DNA of 64,000 bases from an uncultured Acidovorax sp. (GCA_913774955.1 CAJYKV010000004.1:248001-312000), one strand, 5' to 3'; shown: positions 49,823 to 59,322, counted from the first letter of the stretch. Notes: a model not told the origin generated them from the letters alone. Numbers and translations are program-made.

Positions 49823-50132
49823 TCAGTGATGTTTCCAGTATGTGCTGCCAGCGGGTTGCGGGGAAGATCGGGCCCTGCAGCCATTCACAGCGGGTTTCCC
49901 CGTCTCTAACTAGTATTGGCCGACGGGGATTTGCCAGCAAAGCCTTGGATTGTAGCGTTTTCTGGCGATGGTGTGTCAGGGGATGGCTCAGGGCCATTGC
50001 CGCGTTGCGCTTCCGGCAGTCGGAACCTTGCCGCCTGGGTGTGGATGTTGCTAACCGATGGGAGAGCCCGGATCCGCGGGCGTTTCCGGAGGGCGGGGCA
50101 CAGGGGTGCCAGCGCCTCCCCATCGGGACTCT
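49823..50132 (-). promoter_or_regulatory. rpsU promoter/leader region with inverted repeat
   Basis: A 310-base gap without a gene. On the minus strand a weak sigma-70-like pair is visible: TTGCTG, 17 bases, AATACT (about 49909-49937). It is bracketed by a 7-base inverted repeat, CCCCGTC at 49898-49904 and GACGGGG at 49922-49928. The assignment is tentative. The right part of the gap must also hold the promoter of the GGDEF-EAL gene, for which I see no clear boxes. Confidence 0.35.
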
Positions 50133-53100
50133 ATGCCGAACCTGCACCGCATCACGGGCCGCCTCACGCGCTGGCTGGGCCGTCTCAGCGTGGGCCGCAA
50201 GCTCATGCTCATCTACCTGCTCGACCTGACCGCGGTCATCTACGTCTCGGGCATCCTGATCCACGAGAAATACCTGGCCATCGATTTCGCACGCAAGGAA
50301 ATCGTGGGCACGGCCTATGCCGCCGTGGTGCGCGACGGGCTCATGGGCGCCTTCCTTCCGGGCGATCCGACGGCGCGCGCGCTGCTGCGGGGCCGCATGC
50401 GGGACGTGCGGGAGGCGCACGACGCTGCCCTTCACACCGAGGACATGGCCGGGCGTTTCGAGCAGGCGCTGCAGGCCGAAGGCGGCTCCGCGGCCGGGGC
50501 GCCCCGGGCCGGCCCGCCGCAGGACCGCGGCACGCTGCTGCGACAGGGCCGCGAACTCCTGACCACCGTCGCCAACCAGTCCAACCTGATCCTGGACCCG
50601 GACCTGGACAGCTATTACGTGATGTCGCTCACCATGCTGCGCTATCCCGAGCTGCTGCAGGTGGTGCACGACACCCAGGGCTTCCTCGCCCAGCGGCCCG
50701 CGCCCCGGCAGCAGACGGCCGTCGGCTCGCACCGCGCCGCCGAGCTGCTGACCCTGGTGGGCCGGCTCGACGCGGTGCTGGTGGGCATCGACTCGGACTT
50801 CGACCAGGCCTTCATCGCCGGCAAACCCGCGCTGCGGGATCGCCTGGAATCGACGCGCCATGCGCTGCAGACCTCCGGGCAGGCGCTGCAGACGCTGCTG
50901 CAGCGGGTGGCGCAGGGCGACGTGGGCCCGGATGCCGCGGCCCTGGAGCTGCGCGAGCGCCAGCAGGCGCTGCTGGGCGCGCTGGGCAGCGCCTGGGTGG
51001 CGGGCACGGACGCGATGGAAGAGCTGCTGGCCACGCGGGTGCACGACCTGTTCGCCCGCATGTGGCTGCACCTGGGAACCGCCGTGCTGCTGCTGGGCTG
51101 CATCCTGAGCCTCGTCACCCTGGTGGCGCGCCAGATCGCCAAGCCGCTGCAGCAGCTCGCGCGGGTGGCCGGCGAGGTGCGGCGCACCGGTGACCACACG
51201 CTGCGGGCCCACTGGAGCAGCGGCGACGAGATCGGACGGCTCGTGACCGCGTTCAACGAGATGCTGGCCCAACTGGACCACGAGCGGGTGCTGCAGCAGG
51301 AGCTGGCCGCGAGCGCCCGCGCCGCCGAAGCCCAGCGCGAACTCGTGGAGGCGCTGCCGATCCCGATGGTGGTGACCTCCGTTCCCGAGCACGAGGTGCT
51401 GCACTGCAATGCGCCGGCCAGCCCGTGGCTCGGCGGCGTCACGCACGATCCGTGGCGCACGGGGCTGGAGCCCGGCGTGCGGGCGCGCTTCTTCCAGCGC
51501 CTGGCCGACCACGGCGTGGTGGACGAGTTCGAGGTGCGCTGGAAGGGCGGGGCCGAGCCGTCCTGGGCGGTGCTGTCGGCGCGGCGCCTGCGCTTCCAGG
51601 GCCGCGACGCGATGCTCACGGCGTTCGCGCCGATCAACGTGCTCAAGGTGATGGAGCAGCGGCTGGAGCTGTGGGCGAAGGTGTTCGAAGCCTCGTCCGA
51701 GGGCATCATCATCATGAATGCCTCGCAGCGCATCCTGAGTGTGAACCAGGCGTTCTGCCGCAGCACGCACTACGATTTCTACGAGGTGATCGGCGAGCAT
51801 CTGGGAATGCTGCTGGAAGCGCCCGCCGAGCCCTCGCCGGGCGCCGTGATCGCCCGCGCGCTGGCCGAGAAAGAGTCCTGGCAGGGCGAGGTGCATTTCC
51901 GGCGGCGGTCGGGCGAGAGCTATCCGGCCTGGCTCATGGTGTCGGTCGTGCGCGAAGGCGGCAAGGGCGGCGCGGTGACCAACTACATCGGCATCGCGAT
52001 CGACATCACGGACCGCAAGCGCAACGAGGAGCGGATCCGGTTCCTGGCGCACCACGACGTGCTGACCGAACTGCCCAACCGCTCGCTGTGCGTGCAGCGC
52101 CTGCAGGCCGGACTCGACCAGGCGGCGCTGAGCGGCGAGCGGCTGGCGGTGCTGTTCATCGACCTGGACCGCTTCAAAGCGATCAACGACACCCTGGGCC
52201 ACCACATCGGCGACGGCCTGCTGCGCTCGGTGGCCGCCCGGCTGGTGCAGGCGGTGCGCGACGGCGACACGGTCAGCCGCCTGGGCGGGGACGAGTTCGT
52301 GGTCGTCATGCGGCAGGTGGAGGGCGCCGGGCAGGTGCTGCGCGCGGTGGAGGAGCGCCTCATCCCGCTGATCCGCCAGAGCCATCCGGTGGACGGCCAC
52401 GAACTGAGCGTGTCGTGCAGCGTGGGCATCGCCGTCTATCCCGAGGACGGGGCGGACCTGGACGAGCTGATGCGCCGGGCCGACGCGGCGATGTACGAGG
52501 CCAAGACCGCCGGCCGCGACATGGCCCGGCTCTACTCGCTGGAGACCGACCGGCGCGTGCAGGCGCGGCAGGCGCTGGAGCAGGCCCTGCGGCGGGCGCT
52601 GGAGCGCGACGAGTTCGTGCTGCACTACCAGCCGCGCATGTCGGCGCGCACCGGCTGGCCCACCGGCGTGGAGGCGCTGCTGCGCTGGAACCACCCCACG
52701 CTCGGGACCGTGCTGCCGGGCGAATTCATCCCGATCGCGGAAGAGGCCAACCTGATCCGGCCGATCGGCGCCTGGGTGCTCGACCAGGCCTGCGCGCAAT
52801 GGGCGGTCTGGCGCGCCTCGGACGCGGGCGGCTGGCTCGCGGGGCTGCCGGTGTCGGTCAACCTGTCGGCGGCGCAGCTGGCCGATCCGCAGCTGGTGCC
52901 GGACATCGCGGCGATGCTGGCGCGCCACGGCATGCCGGCGCGCTGCCTGGAGCTGGAGATCACCGAGTCGCAGCTCATGGACCACGCCGGCATGGCGCAG
53001 GGCCAGCTCGCGGCCCTCAAGCGATTGGGCGTGCAGCTGTCCATCGATGATTTCGGCACGGGCTATTCCAGCCTGGCCTATCTGAAGCGCTTCGCGATCG

Positions 53101-53384
53101 ACACGCTGAAGGTGGACCGGTCCTTCATCCGCGACATGCTCTCCAGCCCGGCGGACATGGCGATCACGCGCGCCATTATCGGCCTGGGCCGCACCCTGGG
53201 CCTGCAGGTGGTGGCCGAGGGCGTGGAGGACGAGGCCACGCTGCGCATGCTGGCCTCGCTGGACTGCGACGAGGTGCAGGGCTACTTCTTCAGCCGGGCG
53301 CTGCCGCCGCAGGCGCTGCAGCGGTGGCTGTCGGAACTGGCCGCGCCGCCGCCGCGCCTGCAGGGCCCGGCAAGGGCGCAGTAG
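50133..53384 (+). CDS. Membrane GGDEF-EAL protein with HAMP and PAS domains (c-di-GMP synthesis/degradation)
   Basis: A 1083-residue inner-membrane protein. Membrane helices at about 25-45 and 315-331 bracket a helical periplasmic sensor. A HAMP domain (about 332-385) and two PAS domains (about 395-500 and 515-630) lead to a GGDEF domain with intact GGDEF at 718-722 and an EAL domain with EAL at 847-849, ITES, DDFGTGYSS, LKVDRSFI and VAEGVE, all intact. Either or both activities are possible; most such proteins act mainly as phosphodiesterases. The start at 50133 (MPNLHR) is the first ATG before the first helix. The last 95 bases overlap the 3' end of the ABM gene. Confidence 0.95.
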   Translation: MPNLHRITGRLTRWLGRLSVGRKLMLIYLLDLTAVIYVSGILIHEKYLAIDFARKEIVGTAYAAVVRDGLMGAFLPGDPTARALLRGRMRDVREAHDAALHTEDMAGRFEQALQAEGGSAAGAPRAGPPQDRGTLLRQGRELLTTVANQSNLILDPDLDSYYVMSLTMLRYPELLQVVHDTQGFLAQRPAPRQQTAVGSHRAAELLTLVGRLDAVLVGIDSDFDQAFIAGKPALRDRLESTRHALQTSGQALQTLLQRVAQGDVGPDAAALELRERQQALLGALGSAWVAGTDAMEELLATRVHDLFARMWLHLGTAVLLLGCILSLVTLVARQIAKPLQQLARVAGEVRRTGDHTLRAHWSSGDEIGRLVTAFNEMLAQLDHERVLQQELAASARAAEAQRELVEALPIPMVVTSVPEHEVLHCNAPASPWLGGVTHDPWRTGLEPGVRARFFQRLADHGVVDEFEVRWKGGAEPSWAVLSARRLRFQGRDAMLTAFAPINVLKVMEQRLELWAKVFEASSEGIIIMNASQRILSVNQAFCRSTHYDFYEVIGEHLGMLLEAPAEPSPGAVIARALAEKESWQGEVHFRRRSGESYPAWLMVSVVREGGKGGAVTNYIGIAIDITDRKRNEERIRFLAHHDVLTELPNRSLCVQRLQAGLDQAALSGERLAVLFIDLDRFKAINDTLGHHIGDGLLRSVAARLVQAVRDGDTVSRLGGDEFVVVMRQVEGAGQVLRAVEERLIPLIRQSHPVDGHELSVSCSVGIAVYPEDGADLDELMRRADAAMYEAKTAGRDMARLYSLETDRRVQARQALEQALRRALERDEFVLHYQPRMSARTGWPTGVEALLRWNHPTLGTVLPGEFIPIAEEANLIRPIGAWVLDQACAQWAVWRASDAGGWLAGLPVSVNLSAAQLADPQLVPDIAAMLARHGMPARCLELEITESQLMDHAGMAQGQLAALKRLGVQLSIDDFGTGYSSLAYLKRFAIDTLKVDRSFIRDMLSSPADMAITRAIIGLGRTLGLQVVAEGVEDEATLRMLASLDCDEVQGYFFSRALPPQALQRWLSELAAPPPRLQGPARAQ

Positions 53385-53712
53385 CCGCTCCGTCCGGCGC
53401 ACCGCGCCGGTCGTGCGGTCCGTAGTCGCGCAGCACCCGTGCCACGCGCAGCCGGTAGTCCGTGAACACCCCGCCGCGCCCGGCGGCCTGCGCCGCGCGG
53501 TGGCCGGCATGGCTGCGCCACCGCGCCACGGCGTCTTCGTCGCGCCAGAACGACAGCGACAGCAGCTTGGCGGGCGAGGTCAGGCTCTGGAAGCGCTCCA
53601 GGCCGAGGAAGCCGTCCATGCCCTCCAGGTCGGCATGCAGGGCCGCGGCGCGCGCCAGGTATTCGTCGCGGCCGTCGGCGCAAGGGTGGGCCTCGAACAG
53701 GACGGCGATCAT
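53290..53712 (-). CDS. Antibiotic biosynthesis monooxygenase (ABM) domain protein
   Basis: A 140-residue protein. The first 100 residues form the ABM dimeric alpha-beta barrel: [44 protein letters not shown], then [17 protein letters not shown]. Small quinone- or heme-oxidising enzymes belong here. The remaining 40 residues are an Ala/Pro-rich tail that runs into the convergent GGDEF-EAL gene (95-base overlap). The start overlaps the stop of the NIPSNAP gene (ATGA), so the two are one operon. Confidence 0.82.
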   Translation of the reverse strand: MIAVLFEAHPCADGRDEYLARAAALHADLEGMDGFLGLERFQSLTSPAKLLSLSFWRDEDAVARWRSHAGHRAAQAAGRGGVFTDYRLRVARVLRDYGPHDRRGAPDGAATAPLPGPAGAAAARPVPTATAAAPAAAAPG

Positions 53713-54086
53713 GGTGCGGTGCCCCCGGCGTTGCAAGCGGCTGTTGCCGTGCGATCCCCTTGGGCCGGCAGCCCGAGGGTGCCCGGCACCGCCAGCGCGA
53801 AGCGCCGCTCCTCGCGGAGGATGAAGCGTCCCCGCTGCGCCCGCTCGAAATTCGCGCGGCCCTCCGGGTCTGCCCGCAGCCGTTCGCGGTAGGCCTCGTA
53901 GGCCGCCAGGCTGTCGAAGGCGATCAGGCCCCAGGCCTCGTAGTTGCTGCCCTCGTGCGGCAGGAAGTAGCCCAGCAGGTGGCCGCCGCAGCGCGGGATG
54001 ATGCGGCCCCAGTGCCGGGCGTAGTCGCGGAAGGCGTCGATCTGGAACGGATCGATCTCGTAGCGGATGAAGCAGGTGATGGACAA
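53709..54086 (-). CDS. NIPSNAP family protein, TTG start
   Basis: A 125-residue NIPSNAP-like dimeric alpha-beta barrel: [46 protein letters not shown], with [18 protein letters not shown]. No ATG precedes the conserved start. TTG 54086 has an AGGAG Shine-Dalgarno six bases upstream and gives MSITCF, so it is chosen. It is the first gene of a two-gene operon with the ABM monooxygenase, divergent from the ArsR regulator. The function of the family is unknown. Confidence 0.85.
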   Translation of the reverse strand: MSITCFIRYEIDPFQIDAFRDYARHWGRIIPRCGGHLLGYFLPHEGSNYEAWGLIAFDSLAAYEAYRERLRADPEGRANFERAQRGRFILREERRFALAVPGTLGLPAQGDRTATAACNAGGTAP

Positions 54087-54214
54087 GATGGGCTCCTGGA
54101 TGCGGGGAAGGGCCTCCCCGCGATGGCATGCCGCCATTGGATGCCGCGGTGCAGGGCCGACGTTTCGCCGCGGAGCGAAGCGTGCCGGCCGGCCCGTGGG
54201 GCACACTGCGGTGC

Positions 54215-54961
54215 GTGAAGACCAACCAGATCGCCCATGTGGCCGCCCTCATCGGCGAGCCCGCGCGCACCGGCATGCTGCTCGCGCTGATGGACGGCCG
54301 CGCGCTCACCGCGCGCGAACTCGCGCAGGCCGCGCACGTCTCGCCCGCCACGGCGAGCCGGCATCTCGCACTGCTGGCCGAGGAGGGCCTGCTGTCGGTG
54401 CAGAGCCAGGGCCGCCACCGCTACCACCGGCTGGCCGGGCCCGAGGTGGCGCGGCTGCTCGAAGGGCTGATGCAGTTCGCCGTGCGCCCGCGGGACATTC
54501 CCGTGCGGGCCGTGGCGGCCGGGCCGCGCGACGAGGCGCTGCGCCGCGCGCGCACCTGCTACGACCACCTGGCCGGACGGCTGGGCGTGGCGGTGGCGGC
54601 ACACCTGCTGGAGGAGGGTGCCGTCGTGTTCGACAGCGACGAAGGCGGGCATGCCACGGACCGGGCCGCGGCCGTGCTGGCGCGGCTCGGCGTGGACGCG
54701 CCGGGAGCCGCCGGCGCGCTCGATTCGGCCACGTCCCGCCGGCCCGTCTGCCGCCCCTGCCTGGACTGGAGCGAGCGCCGCCCGCACGTGGCCGGGCGCA
54801 TCGGCGCGCTGGTCTGCGCGCATTGCCTCGCGGAGGGATGGCTGGCGCGCACCGCCGGATCGCGGGCGCTCGCCGTCACGCCGCGCGGGGCGGTCGCGTT
54901 GCGCGACTGGCTCGGGATGGCGCGCTGGGGCGAGGTGGCCGGCAGCGGCATGCCGGGTTGA
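54215..54961 (+). CDS. ArsR-family regulator with two C-terminal CxxC motifs, GTG start
   Basis: A 248-residue regulator if started at GTG 54215 ([17 protein letters not shown]), the usual N-terminus of this subgroup; an upstream ATG at 54128 adds 29 residues unlike the family. The winged helix is [44 protein letters not shown]. The C-terminal domain has CRPC at 179-182 and CAHC at 201-204, which could bind metal or sense thiol state; RRPHVAG between them is family-typical. It is divergent from the NIPSNAP-ABM operon across 128 bases and is the probable regulator. Confidence 0.88.
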   Translation: MKTNQIAHVAALIGEPARTGMLLALMDGRALTARELAQAAHVSPATASRHLALLAEEGLLSVQSQGRHRYHRLAGPEVARLLEGLMQFAVRPRDIPVRAVAAGPRDEALRRARTCYDHLAGRLGVAVAAHLLEEGAVVFDSDEGGHATDRAAAVLARLGVDAPGAAGALDSATSRRPVCRPCLDWSERRPHVAGRIGALVCAHCLAEGWLARTAGSRALAVTPRGAVALRDWLGMARWGEVAGSGMPG

Positions 54962-55000
54962 TCTGGCACTGCGGCGCGGGCCGGGCGTGGCCCCCGCGGA

Positions 55001-56332
55001 TCAACCGGCCGCCAGCGCCTGCGCGCAGGCGTGGGCGCTCGCCCAGGCCCACTGGAAGTTGTAGCCCCCCAGCCAGCCCGTGATGTCCACCACTTCGCCG
55101 ATGAAATACAGGCCCGGCCGGGCTTTCGCCTCCATCGTCTGCTGCGACAGTGCGGACGTGTCCACGCCGCCCAGCGTCACCTCGGCCTTCTTGTATCCCT
55201 CGGTGCCCGTGGGCACCAGCTCCCAGCGCGCGAGTTGTTCCGCCAGCCTGGCCAGGGCCTTGTCGGGGGCCTCGTTGATGGGGCGCTGCAGCTCGGGGTG
55301 CCGTTCCACCCAGGCATCGGCCAGGCGCGTGGGCACCAGCGCGGCCAGTTCGTTGGCCACGCGCTTCCTGGAGCGCAGCTTGGCCTGCGCGAAAGCCGCG
55401 GGCAGATCGGTGCCGGGGGCCAGGTCGAGCGCGATCGGCGTGCCGGGCTGCCAGTAGCTGGAGATCTGCAGCACCGCCGGGCCCGAGAGGCCGCGGTGGG
55501 TGAAGAGCAGGTCTTCGTGGAAGGCCATGCGCGTCTTCTTTCTGCCGCTGGGCCGCCCCGAGGCGGAAACGGCCCCCTCGGGGGGCAGCGACCCGCGCAG
55601 CGGTGGAGCGTGGGGGGGGGCGGAGACGCCCGTGGACATCTCCACCGGCAGGGCGAGCCCCGCGAGGCCGGCGTACGGCGCCCAGCCGTCGCCGTCGAAG
55701 GTGAGCGGCACCAGGCCCGGCCGGCGCTCCACCAGCGGCAGGCCGAACTGCTGTGCCACACGGTAGCCGAGGTCGGTCGCGCCGATCTTCGGGATCGACA
55801 GCCCGCCCGTCGCGATCACGAGACTGCGGCTGCGCACCGCGCCGCGGCCGGTCTGCAGCAGGTAGCCGCCGGAGCCCGACGCGCCCGCATCCCCTTCGGC
55901 CCAGGCCACCGAGCGCACGTCGCACGGCTGCCAGCGCTCCACCCGGCCGGCCTCGCATTCGGCGAGCAGCATCGCGATGATGTCTTCCGCCGAGCGGTCG
56001 GCGAACAGCTGGCCCTTGTGCTTCTCGTGAAAGGCGATGCCGTGCTTCTGCACCAGCGCGATGAAGTCCGCCGGGGTGTAGCGCGACAGCGCCGAGCGGG
56101 CGAACTGCGGATTGCGGCCCACGAAGTGCCGGTGCGGCGCGGCGGCATCCAGGTCGCGGTTGGTGAAGTTGCAGCGGCCGCCGCCGGAAATGCGGATCTT
56201 CTCGGCCACTTTTTCGGCGTGGTCGATCAGCAGCACGCGCAGGCCCCGCTGGCCCGCCTGGGCCGCGCAGAACAGGCCGGCCGCGCCGGCGCCGACGACG
56301 ACGGCGTCGTAGCAATGGGCAGCGGTGTCCAT
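55001..56332 (-). CDS. HI0933-like FAD-dependent flavoprotein (BaiN-type)
   Basis: A 443-residue flavoprotein. The FAD-binding start DAVVVGAGAAGLFCAAQAGQRG is at residues 9-30, with the family hallmark KIRISGGGRCNFTN at 45-58 and the C-terminal ARPGLYFIGEVVDITGWLGGYNFQWAWASA. Function is unproven; relatives reduce C=C bonds. Compared with the usual 390-410 residues it carries an in-frame insert of about 29 residues (237-265) that is encoded by a palindromic repeat with nine consecutive C. The start shares one base with the preceding desaturase stop. Confidence 0.9.
   Translation of the reverse strand: MDTAAHCYDAVVVGAGAAGLFCAAQAGQRGLRVLLIDHAEKVAEKIRISGGGRCNFTNRDLDAAAPHRHFVGRNPQFARSALSRYTPADFIALVQKHGIAFHEKHKGQLFADRSAEDIIAMLLAECEAGRVERWQPCDVRSVAWAEGDAGASGSGGYLLQTGRGAVRSRSLVIATGGLSIPKIGATDLGYRVAQQFGLPLVERRPGLVPLTFDGDGWAPYAGLAGLALPVEMSTGVSAPPHAPPLRGSLPPEGAVSASGRPSGRKKTRMAFHEDLLFTHRGLSGPAVLQISSYWQPGTPIALDLAPGTDLPAAFAQAKLRSRKRVANELAALVPTRLADAWVERHPELQRPINEAPDKALARLAEQLARWELVPTGTEGYKKAEVTLGGVDTSALSQQTMEAKARPGLYFIGEVVDITGWLGGYNFQWAWASAHACAQALAAG
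55540..55622. repeat. REP-like palindromic repeat inside the flavoprotein gene
   Basis: The segment contains nested palindromes (GGCCCCCTCGGGGGGC and the CCGCCTCGGGGCGG-type arm) and a run of nine G at 55612-55620. I recall very similar repeats, usually intergenic, in Acidovorax, Delftia and relatives; recurrence cannot be shown from this window because only one copy is here. It is in frame and encodes the insert at residues 237-265 of the flavoprotein. Confidence 0.6.
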
Positions 56333-57456
56333 CAGCCCTTCCAGGTGAACGGGAACTTCAGCTGCTTCACGAAGCCGTTGGGCACGTAGTCGCCCAGCAC
56401 GCCGTATTTCTCGGGCCAGAGCCGGTCGCTCTTCACGGCGGTGCCGAACAGGTAGTCGATGAACGCGAAGTGCGCCGCATAGTTTCTGTCGAGCGCCTCC
56501 TGGTCCTGGCTGTGGTGCCAGTGGTGGAAGTTGGGCGTCACCAGCACGTAGCGCAGCGGCCCCAGGCGCACGCTCACGTTGGCATGGTTGAACACGGCCT
56601 GGAAGCCCACGATCACGATGTAGGCGTCGATCACTTCCTTCGAGAAGCCCAGCACGTAGATCGGCGCGAGCACCAGCGTGCGCGTGATCAGCAGCTCCAG
56701 GATGTGCTGGCGCGAGCCCGCCATCCAATCCATGCTTTTCACGCTGTGGTGCACGGCATGCAGGCGCCACAGCACCGGCACCTCGTGGTAGGCGCGGTGC
56801 GTCCAGTACTGCACCAGATCGGCCACGAGAATGATGAGAAAGAGCGCCACCCAGAAGTTCAGGCCCTGCACCCAGCCGCGGATGCCGTCGCTGGCCGCCC
56901 AGCCGAACAGCCGGTGCACGAGCAGGTTGGTGGCCAGCAGCACGAAACCCACCACCATGTGGTTCACGATGAAATGGTGGAAGTCGCACTGCCATTCGGA
57001 GCGGAAGATCGGCTGGTCGCGCCGCAGCGCGAACAGCTTCTCGATGAAGATGAAGATCAGCGCACTGCCGAGCAGATCGAGGATGAACCAGTCCAGCCCG
57101 ATGTAGGGCGTGTTGTCGGCGAAGTCGTGCACCGGCACCTTGTGGCCGCCCAGCAGCGCGGCCGAGGTCACGAGCAGGAAGGCCGTGGACGAGAGCCAGC
57201 GCGACCGGTTGAAGACGATGTTCACGAGCGACAGCCCGCCCGCGATCACCAGCGCCGCGAACATCAGCGTGCGGATCACGTCCACGTTGTAGGCTTTGCG
57301 CAGCTGCGGCGTGGTCAGGTACTGCGGGAAATGGAACGCCAGCACCCCGAGGAAGCAGAGGATGCCCAGCGACAGCGCGATGACGCCGGAGATATGGCCC
57401 CGGCCCGGGCGCAGTTCGCCGTGGCTGGCCGTGAAGTCGTTGAGTTTGTCGAGCAT
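56332..57456 (-). CDS. Sterol desaturase family membrane protein (fatty acid hydroxylase superfamily)
   Basis: A 374-residue integral membrane protein with about seven hydrophobic segments. The di-iron His clusters are HRAYHEVPVLWRLHAVHHS (about 221-239) and NFHHWHHSQD (about 310-319), with an earlier FHHFIVNH. These match the diiron oxygenase superfamily that hydroxylates or desaturates lipids, sterols or carotenoids. The substrate is not evident. The stop shares one base with the flavoprotein start (TGATG), so the two are one transcript; an electron supply role for the flavoprotein is possible but speculative. Confidence 0.9.
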   Translation of the reverse strand: MLDKLNDFTASHGELRPGRGHISGVIALSLGILCFLGVLAFHFPQYLTTPQLRKAYNVDVIRTLMFAALVIAGGLSLVNIVFNRSRWLSSTAFLLVTSAALLGGHKVPVHDFADNTPYIGLDWFILDLLGSALIFIFIEKLFALRRDQPIFRSEWQCDFHHFIVNHMVVGFVLLATNLLVHRLFGWAASDGIRGWVQGLNFWVALFLIILVADLVQYWTHRAYHEVPVLWRLHAVHHSVKSMDWMAGSRQHILELLITRTLVLAPIYVLGFSKEVIDAYIVIVGFQAVFNHANVSVRLGPLRYVLVTPNFHHWHHSQDQEALDRNYAAHFAFIDYLFGTAVKSDRLWPEKYGVLGDYVPNGFVKQLKFPFTWKG

Positions 57457-57624
57457 GGTACGGCGCGCCCGGCCCGCGGGCGCGCCGCCCCACGGGCGTG
57501 CGCCGCGGACCGCCGCAGCGGTCTGTGGAGCGAGGCGCGAGTGTAGCGAACCCCCGCGACCGGCGCCGTGTCCATCGGTATCACGGCGCGCAGCCGGGGC
57601 GGCAGAGCGGCCGCGGGCCTCTGG

Positions 57625-59322
57625 TCAGCGGGCCGCCGGGACGGGCCGTGCCCGTGGCCGCAGCAGGGCCAGCAGCCCGGCCACGCCCACGGCGCCGGAA
57701 AGGCCCGCCTCCGGCATCTGGGCCGGCAGTGATCTGCATTCCACCTGGATGCCGCGTTCATCGGCATGCGCCAGGAAGTCCTGCAGCGTTTCCCGGATGT
57801 CGCGGTCGAGGAAGCGGCAGTCGCTGCCCTCGATCACCAGTGCATCGCCCTCATGCACCCGCGAGAGATAGCCGCGCAGCGTCGCGCGGCTGAAGAACGA
57901 GACGTCCTTGTTGAGCCGCAGCAGGTGCATGCGGCCCTCCGTGAGCATCGACAGCGCGCCGCGCGTGTTCGATTCGATGACGAACAGCATGCTGCTGGCC
58001 AGCCCGATGAGGATGCCCATGAGCAGGTCGGTCGCGAGGATGGCGCCCACCGTCACGGCGAACGGGATGAACACGCCCCAGCCAGCCCGCCACGCCGCGC
58101 GCACCAGGGCGGGCTTCGCGAGTTTGTAGCCCGTGTGCAGCAGCACGGCGGCCAGCGCTGCCAGGGGAATCCATTCCAGGAACTCGGCGAGGAACAGCAG
58201 GCTCGCAAGCAGCAGCAGGCCGTGCAGGATGGCCGAGAGCCGCGAGCGCGCACCGGCCTGCACGTTGGCGGAGCTGCGCACGATGACGGCAGTGATCGGC
58301 AGGCCGCCGAGCAGCCCCGCCACGATGTTGCCGATGCCCTGCGCGCGCAGTTCCCGGTTGGGCGGCGCCACGCGTTTCAGCGGGTCGAGCCGGTCGGTGG
58401 CCTCGAGGCTGAGCAGCGTCTCCAGGCTGGCGACCAGGGCCAGCGTGAGCGCCACGGTGTAGACCCGGGGATCGGCGAGCGCGGTCCAGTCGGGAGCGGC
58501 GAACTGCGACCAGAGGCCCGCCAGGCTGTGCACCTCGGGCAGGTTCACGCGCTGTGCCTCGGTGAGCGCGGCGGCGGGCACGGTGGCGAGCGCCGCGGCG
58601 TGGCAGCCCACGCCCCAGACCACGGCGAGCAGCGGCCCCGGCAACCGCCCGATGAGCGGCAGGCGCCTGGCGAAGGGCGTGTCCCAGGCGAACAGGATCG
58701 CCAGCGCCCCGGCCGCGGTCATGGTAGCGCTCAGGCTGGCCGCGCCGAAGAGGTGGCGCGCGGCATCCAGGCTGTCCGCGGCCGAGGGCACGGTGCCCAG
58801 CGCCTGCTCCGTGGACTGGAACCCGAACGCCACGGGCAGCTGCTTGATGATCAGCAGCATGCCGATCGCCGCGAGCATGCCCTGGATCACCGGCGCGGGA
58901 AAGCACGCGCCGATGTTGCCGGCGCGCAGCCTGCCGAGCACCCACTGCAGGGCCCCTGCCAGCACCACGGCGGTGAGAAACGCCGGATAGCTGCCCAGGC
59001 TGGCGATGGCGCCCACCACGATCACCACGAGCCCGGCGGCCGGGCCGCTCACGCTCAGGTGCGAGCCCGAGAGAGCGCCCACGACGAGGCCGCCCACGAT
59101 GCCCGACACCAGACCGGCCATGAGCGGCACGCCGCTGGCCAGCGCGATGCCCAGGCACAGCGGCAATGCGACGAGGAAGACCACGAGGCTGGCCGGCGCG
59201 TCCTGGCGCAGGTGTGCGAACAGGCCGGCGGTGCGTGCGCCGGGCAGGTGGGGCCCGTGCGCGGAAGCAGCGGCGGGGGTGGCGGAAGCGGGAACCGCGT
59301 GCAGATCGCTCGGAGGGGTCAT
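57625..59322 (-). CDS. SulP family anion transporter, probably bicarbonate
   Basis: A 565-residue transporter with a Pro/Ala-rich start, then the SulP core DAPASLVVFLVALPLCLGIALASGVPLMAGL, the helix-10 motif and LESLLSLEATDRLDP. The C-terminal STAS-like domain starts near 440 (LTEGRMHLLRLNKDVSFFSRATLRGYL). ATG 59322 has a GGGGAGA Shine-Dalgarno; the upstream ATG 59340 overlaps the carbonic anhydrase stop. Immediate coupling to carbonic anhydrase (stop 17 bases upstream) makes bicarbonate more likely than sulfate as cargo; that is inference. Confidence 0.9.
   Translation of the reverse strand: MTPPSDLHAVPASATPAAASAHGPHLPGARTAGLFAHLRQDAPASLVVFLVALPLCLGIALASGVPLMAGLVSGIVGGLVVGALSGSHLSVSGPAAGLVVIVVGAIASLGSYPAFLTAVVLAGALQWVLGRLRAGNIGACFPAPVIQGMLAAIGMLLIIKQLPVAFGFQSTEQALGTVPSAADSLDAARHLFGAASLSATMTAAGALAILFAWDTPFARRLPLIGRLPGPLLAVVWGVGCHAAALATVPAAALTEAQRVNLPEVHSLAGLWSQFAAPDWTALADPRVYTVALTLALVASLETLLSLEATDRLDPLKRVAPPNRELRAQGIGNIVAGLLGGLPITAVIVRSSANVQAGARSRLSAILHGLLLLASLLFLAEFLEWIPLAALAAVLLHTGYKLAKPALVRAAWRAGWGVFIPFAVTVGAILATDLLMGILIGLASSMLFVIESNTRGALSMLTEGRMHLLRLNKDVSFFSRATLRGYLSRVHEGDALVIEGSDCRFLDRDIRETLQDFLAHADERGIQVECRSLPAQMPEAGLSGAVGVAGLLALLRPRARPVPAAR

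Noticed and set aside
49716-53510. A 1264-codon open frame on the minus strand opposite the GGDEF-EAL gene
   Set aside because: The translation is His/Arg/Gln-rich without domains; the plus strand encodes an intact PAS-GGDEF-EAL protein.
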